The notes beneath the pieces were generated by a model. The model saw nothing but the letters and a program-made list of their open reading frames with translations, did not search any database and was not told the DNA's origin. Below are positions 61,306 through 64,000 of a stretch of 64,000 nucleotides of DNA, piece after piece; within the stretch, counting starts at the first letter, position 1, and each line of letters opens with the position of its first letter. The position numbers and the translations under genes are program-made. The stretch is from Calliopsis andreniformis (Eukaryota > Arthropoda > Insecta > Hymenoptera > Andrenidae), in the NCBI RefSeq assembly GCF_051401765.1, contig NC_135064.1, positions 27,440,001 to 27,504,000 on the forward strand, written 5' to 3'.

Positions 61306-64000
61306 CAAGGGTACTATTCAGCTCAGAGAAATATTCAGGCAATTTTCCTTCTGGTTTAAAGTTTATTTATTCAAATGGACATCAGGCAAATGGAGAATTT
61401 TTAGCAAGATTTAACGACATCATATTTTTGGTACTAAACTGTACAGGAGTGTTTAAGATAAGAAGTTCTGTGGAGTTATATTAATTTTCTTGTATATTCT
61501 TGTGATTTTTATTTAAATTAGATAATAATAGTTGCAATTATAAATAATGCTGGAAACAGTAAACAATGGAATTTTATATTAATACTTAAGAGTAGCAATT
61601 AATCATCGGTTCGAAGTCTGACTATAAACACACATAGACTACTTGAAATCAGAAATTCCCAGAGAACTGACTTCAAAACTCGATACAGAATAATGGAACT
61701 GTACCGAAAGAAATTGTTCTGTCTCTCTGATTATTTTTGCGCAGATATTTTGAATGACAGCTCCCCCTTCTACACAATCTATTCATGGCATGTGCCCAAT
61801 ATTTGCAGGACAGAATTTGCATAGATACTCATCTGATAGCCTGCACGATAATCGAGGTGATTCGAGGAGAGAAAAAAGATCGTACCAGCGCACGAGTGTT
61901 CTGAAACACTGGTTGGGGTCCTATGGCGAGGTAATTTGGAAGAATGTGGACACGTTTGCCATAACCGTATCGAATGTGTCTGGACATATGGTATGCGCGC
62001 GATTAAGTTGGGGTTGCTGGGCGTTCTTCGGACTCCACTGCCACTCGAAATGTTTGCTTCCCCTCTATCTCCAGAATTTTACCATATCAATATGACACTT
62101 GCCACGATACCTTCTTCAATTAAATAATACCGAAATTTGCAGTTCGAACATTTTATACAGTTGTACAAAACTTTGGTTTTTCTGTACCATTTTGTTCCTA
62201 GTTAGCGATACCGTGGGAGTAGAAACTGAAAAAGAATGTATTTCCATTCTATATTTGTTAATTAGTCTGACTGTAGACTAAAGAAATAAGGACACACCTG
62301 TGTACAAATATCTTTCAAAAGGTGGCAAGAGTACGAAAATGAGAAATAAGGAAACAGTACATGGGAACAAAGAAAAAATGAAACAAAGTAATACTCAGAA
62401 AAAAAATTAGATTATTATATATAAGCACCTCTAACGAGTGTTTCTTTAGTCACAGGCTCTGGGGGATTACGTCGAAATGTGCCCCTATTTTTCTTTCATT
62501 ATTTCGAAGCTTTCGTTCGAATGTTTCCTTTCAGTCCCTGAAATATCGTCGGACTTCTGCGCGGGATAAAAATTGATGGTCGTAATTTCCATCGACGTCG
62601 ATGTATCCCCAAGGTCGTCCTTGGGACGTACAGTCGTATGCAAACACACGCGGGTAGGAAATGACACGAGAACCGGCTGACTGTAACTCTTCGTTGACCT
62701 CATCCTTTCCACCCTCATCCCCGCGGCCCTTTACCGATGTATCCCGCCCCTTCCTCCGCCTGACGCCCCCCCTCGACCACCAAGATCAATACACGCACTC
62801 TCGCTCTTGCTTCGCATCACTTCGTATGGATTCTTCATTCACCGTCGCCTATTTCGTATTCCGCGAGCCTTTGCCGCGCTGTTTTCTTGATCATTTATCG
62901 CGCATTATACCCGTCGCCATGAATATCTAATAGATTCCCCTCTTCCTTTACTGCGTCCCGTTACTTCCGCATTGCCGATCCGAAATAATATAAAAATTCC
63001 CTCACCCTTGTTGCATTACACAACTTTCCCTCGTTATAAGTTTATTACTTCTATTACTCAAACTTATTTAGAGTAAATGAGAATTCCTCGTCTCTACTGT
63101 TGCATTTTTTATAAAAGCTTATCGAGCTGCATGTGAATTGGTATCGTGAAAAGTGTTATACATTATAAACTTGTCAGCGAATACTGAGTCTATAACGAGA
63201 GAACACTCTACAATTGTCGAGTCCATCGGTATTTTTTTAATCAACAGAGCGTATGGAATATCCACACGATTCCATAATCAAAAATCGTCCTACCGATGAA
63301 CGAACGAATGATTCCTCGATAATGTCGATTTCACCGTATAAACAGAACGGTAGCGTAAACATGGCGCTATTAGAATTTTAATTCTGGCCGCGGAAAGGAT
63401 TTATACACAGGTGTGCGCGCGGCCAGCGACAAAATGGCCTGGCAGACAATTTTGCAATTATCGTTGCGTTTACCAGAACGATTATCGCAAATATCGTTCG
63501 AACGATGTCAACGACATTATAATTAAACATCAAGTTAAACGTGGTCGGTGCACAATACATGGGTCAATGGTTCCATTAAATTTTCAAAACTTTCGAATGC
63601 GACACTGGTAAATAACGGTGATCCGATCGAACCGGGTCACGGCATAAATCTAAAACTGAATAGTATACGAAATTTTACGGAGACAACAATATCGCGGATG
63701 ATAATTTCGACCAAATTTCGTGGATAGCCTTGTAGACAAGGTGATACGGTTTCTTCTTCCTTTTTCCCTCTTCCTCTTTCTCTCCCTCACCATCTTCTTC
63801 CTCTCCTTTTTATTTCTGATACGCCAGGAACGTTTCGCTTACCGTATTTCCTCCAGCGGCGACACTCGGAAAAGGAGGCAGAATTATGGAGATAGCATTA
63901 GAAAATTTATACGGCACCGCCTCCGCGAGGGCTGCTCGAGAAGAAATATGCGCAAGGGATAATCGGATTGGAGTTACTGCACCGTACGTAAATGTGCATC

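Larger units (their letters stand above)
51141..64000. other. Region upstream of the CpG block; intergenic or part of an unseen gene
   Basis: No exon pair with matched phases was found. Most of 51200-54450 is AT-rich DNA without features I can name, apart from a small CpG-rich part at 52660-53120. The inverted-repeat element at 55171-55539 is the clearest mobile remnant. CpG-rich blocks occur at 54460-54970, 55560-56180, 56640-57880, 58080-58540, 58930-59320, 59800-60270, 60770-61240 and 62660-62930. An ACC/GCC triplet tract lies at 59190-59307, an unusually long AT-rich open frame at 59341-59910, and a transposon-end relic at 61277-61305. The last kilobase (63000-64000) shows only low-complexity C/T-rich sequence near 63750-63820. 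Confidence 0.4.

Noticed and set aside
62485..62718. 77-codon minus-strand ATG frame with protein-like composition
   Set aside because: Length is within chance expectation; no signal peptide, splice site or motif.
1..64000. tRNA, rRNA, known microRNA, CRISPR or telomeric repeats
   Set aside because: Visual search found no T-arm plus anticodon-arm pair, no mature microRNA sequence I know, no spaced direct repeats of CRISPR type and no TTAGG array. Absence is by eye only.

Overview
The window looks like nuclear DNA of an insect, most likely a hymenopteran (bee, ant or wasp). The reasons are the absence of long open frames, very long introns, CpG-rich blocks alternating with AT-rich ones, and short degenerate DNA-transposon remnants, some with 'ACAGGGTGT'-like ends. 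The taxon is an inference; no rRNA, tRNA, telomeric or mitochondrial marker is present to fix it. No bacterial operon, phage, CRISPR or intact transposase gene was found.

The main gene I can support lies on the minus strand and fills most of the window. Three exons can be chained with matching splice phases: exon 1 (start codon, 49775-49814, ends phase 1), exon 2 (28010-28085, phase 1 to phase 2) and exon 3 (11501/11505-11750, begins phase 2). Joined, they give a 121-residue reading frame: a hydrophilic N-terminus of about 40 residues, one hydrophobic signal-anchor segment (about residues 45-60), and a Pro/Gly-rich outer segment. It then stops, or continues through a possible donor into exons outside what I could find. 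This is the layout of a type II membrane protein such as a Golgi enzyme or ectoprotein. I do not recognise the family. Introns 1 and 2 are about 21.7 kb and 16.3 kb. A CpG-rich block at roughly 49.8-51.1 kb is the likely promoter and 5' end.

The rest is intron or intergenic DNA. It holds (a) an 8-bp TTTGAATA-type minisatellite at 9975-10323 with five degenerate relatives elsewhere, two of which share a homologous unique flank; (b) three members of an inverted-repeat element family (24.1, 36.5 and 55.2 kb) built of 35-bp tandem units around a palindromic hinge, one with clear terminal inverted repeats and flanking TA; (c) a long fold-back element at 49.14-49.46 kb; (d) single transposon-end relics at 49.6 and 61.3 kb; (e) a strong G-quadruplex motif at 5.2 kb and a duplicated 41-bp segment at 5.33 and 6.15 kb; and (f) several short or unusually long open frames with no recognised product.

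Layout: 1-11500, downstream intron or 3' flank; 11505-49814, the split minus-strand gene; 49815-51140, CpG-rich promoter region; 51141-64000, upstream or intergenic DNA with repeats and a few unidentified ORFs. All assignments rest on reading the sequence alone. No alignment or gene-prediction software was run.
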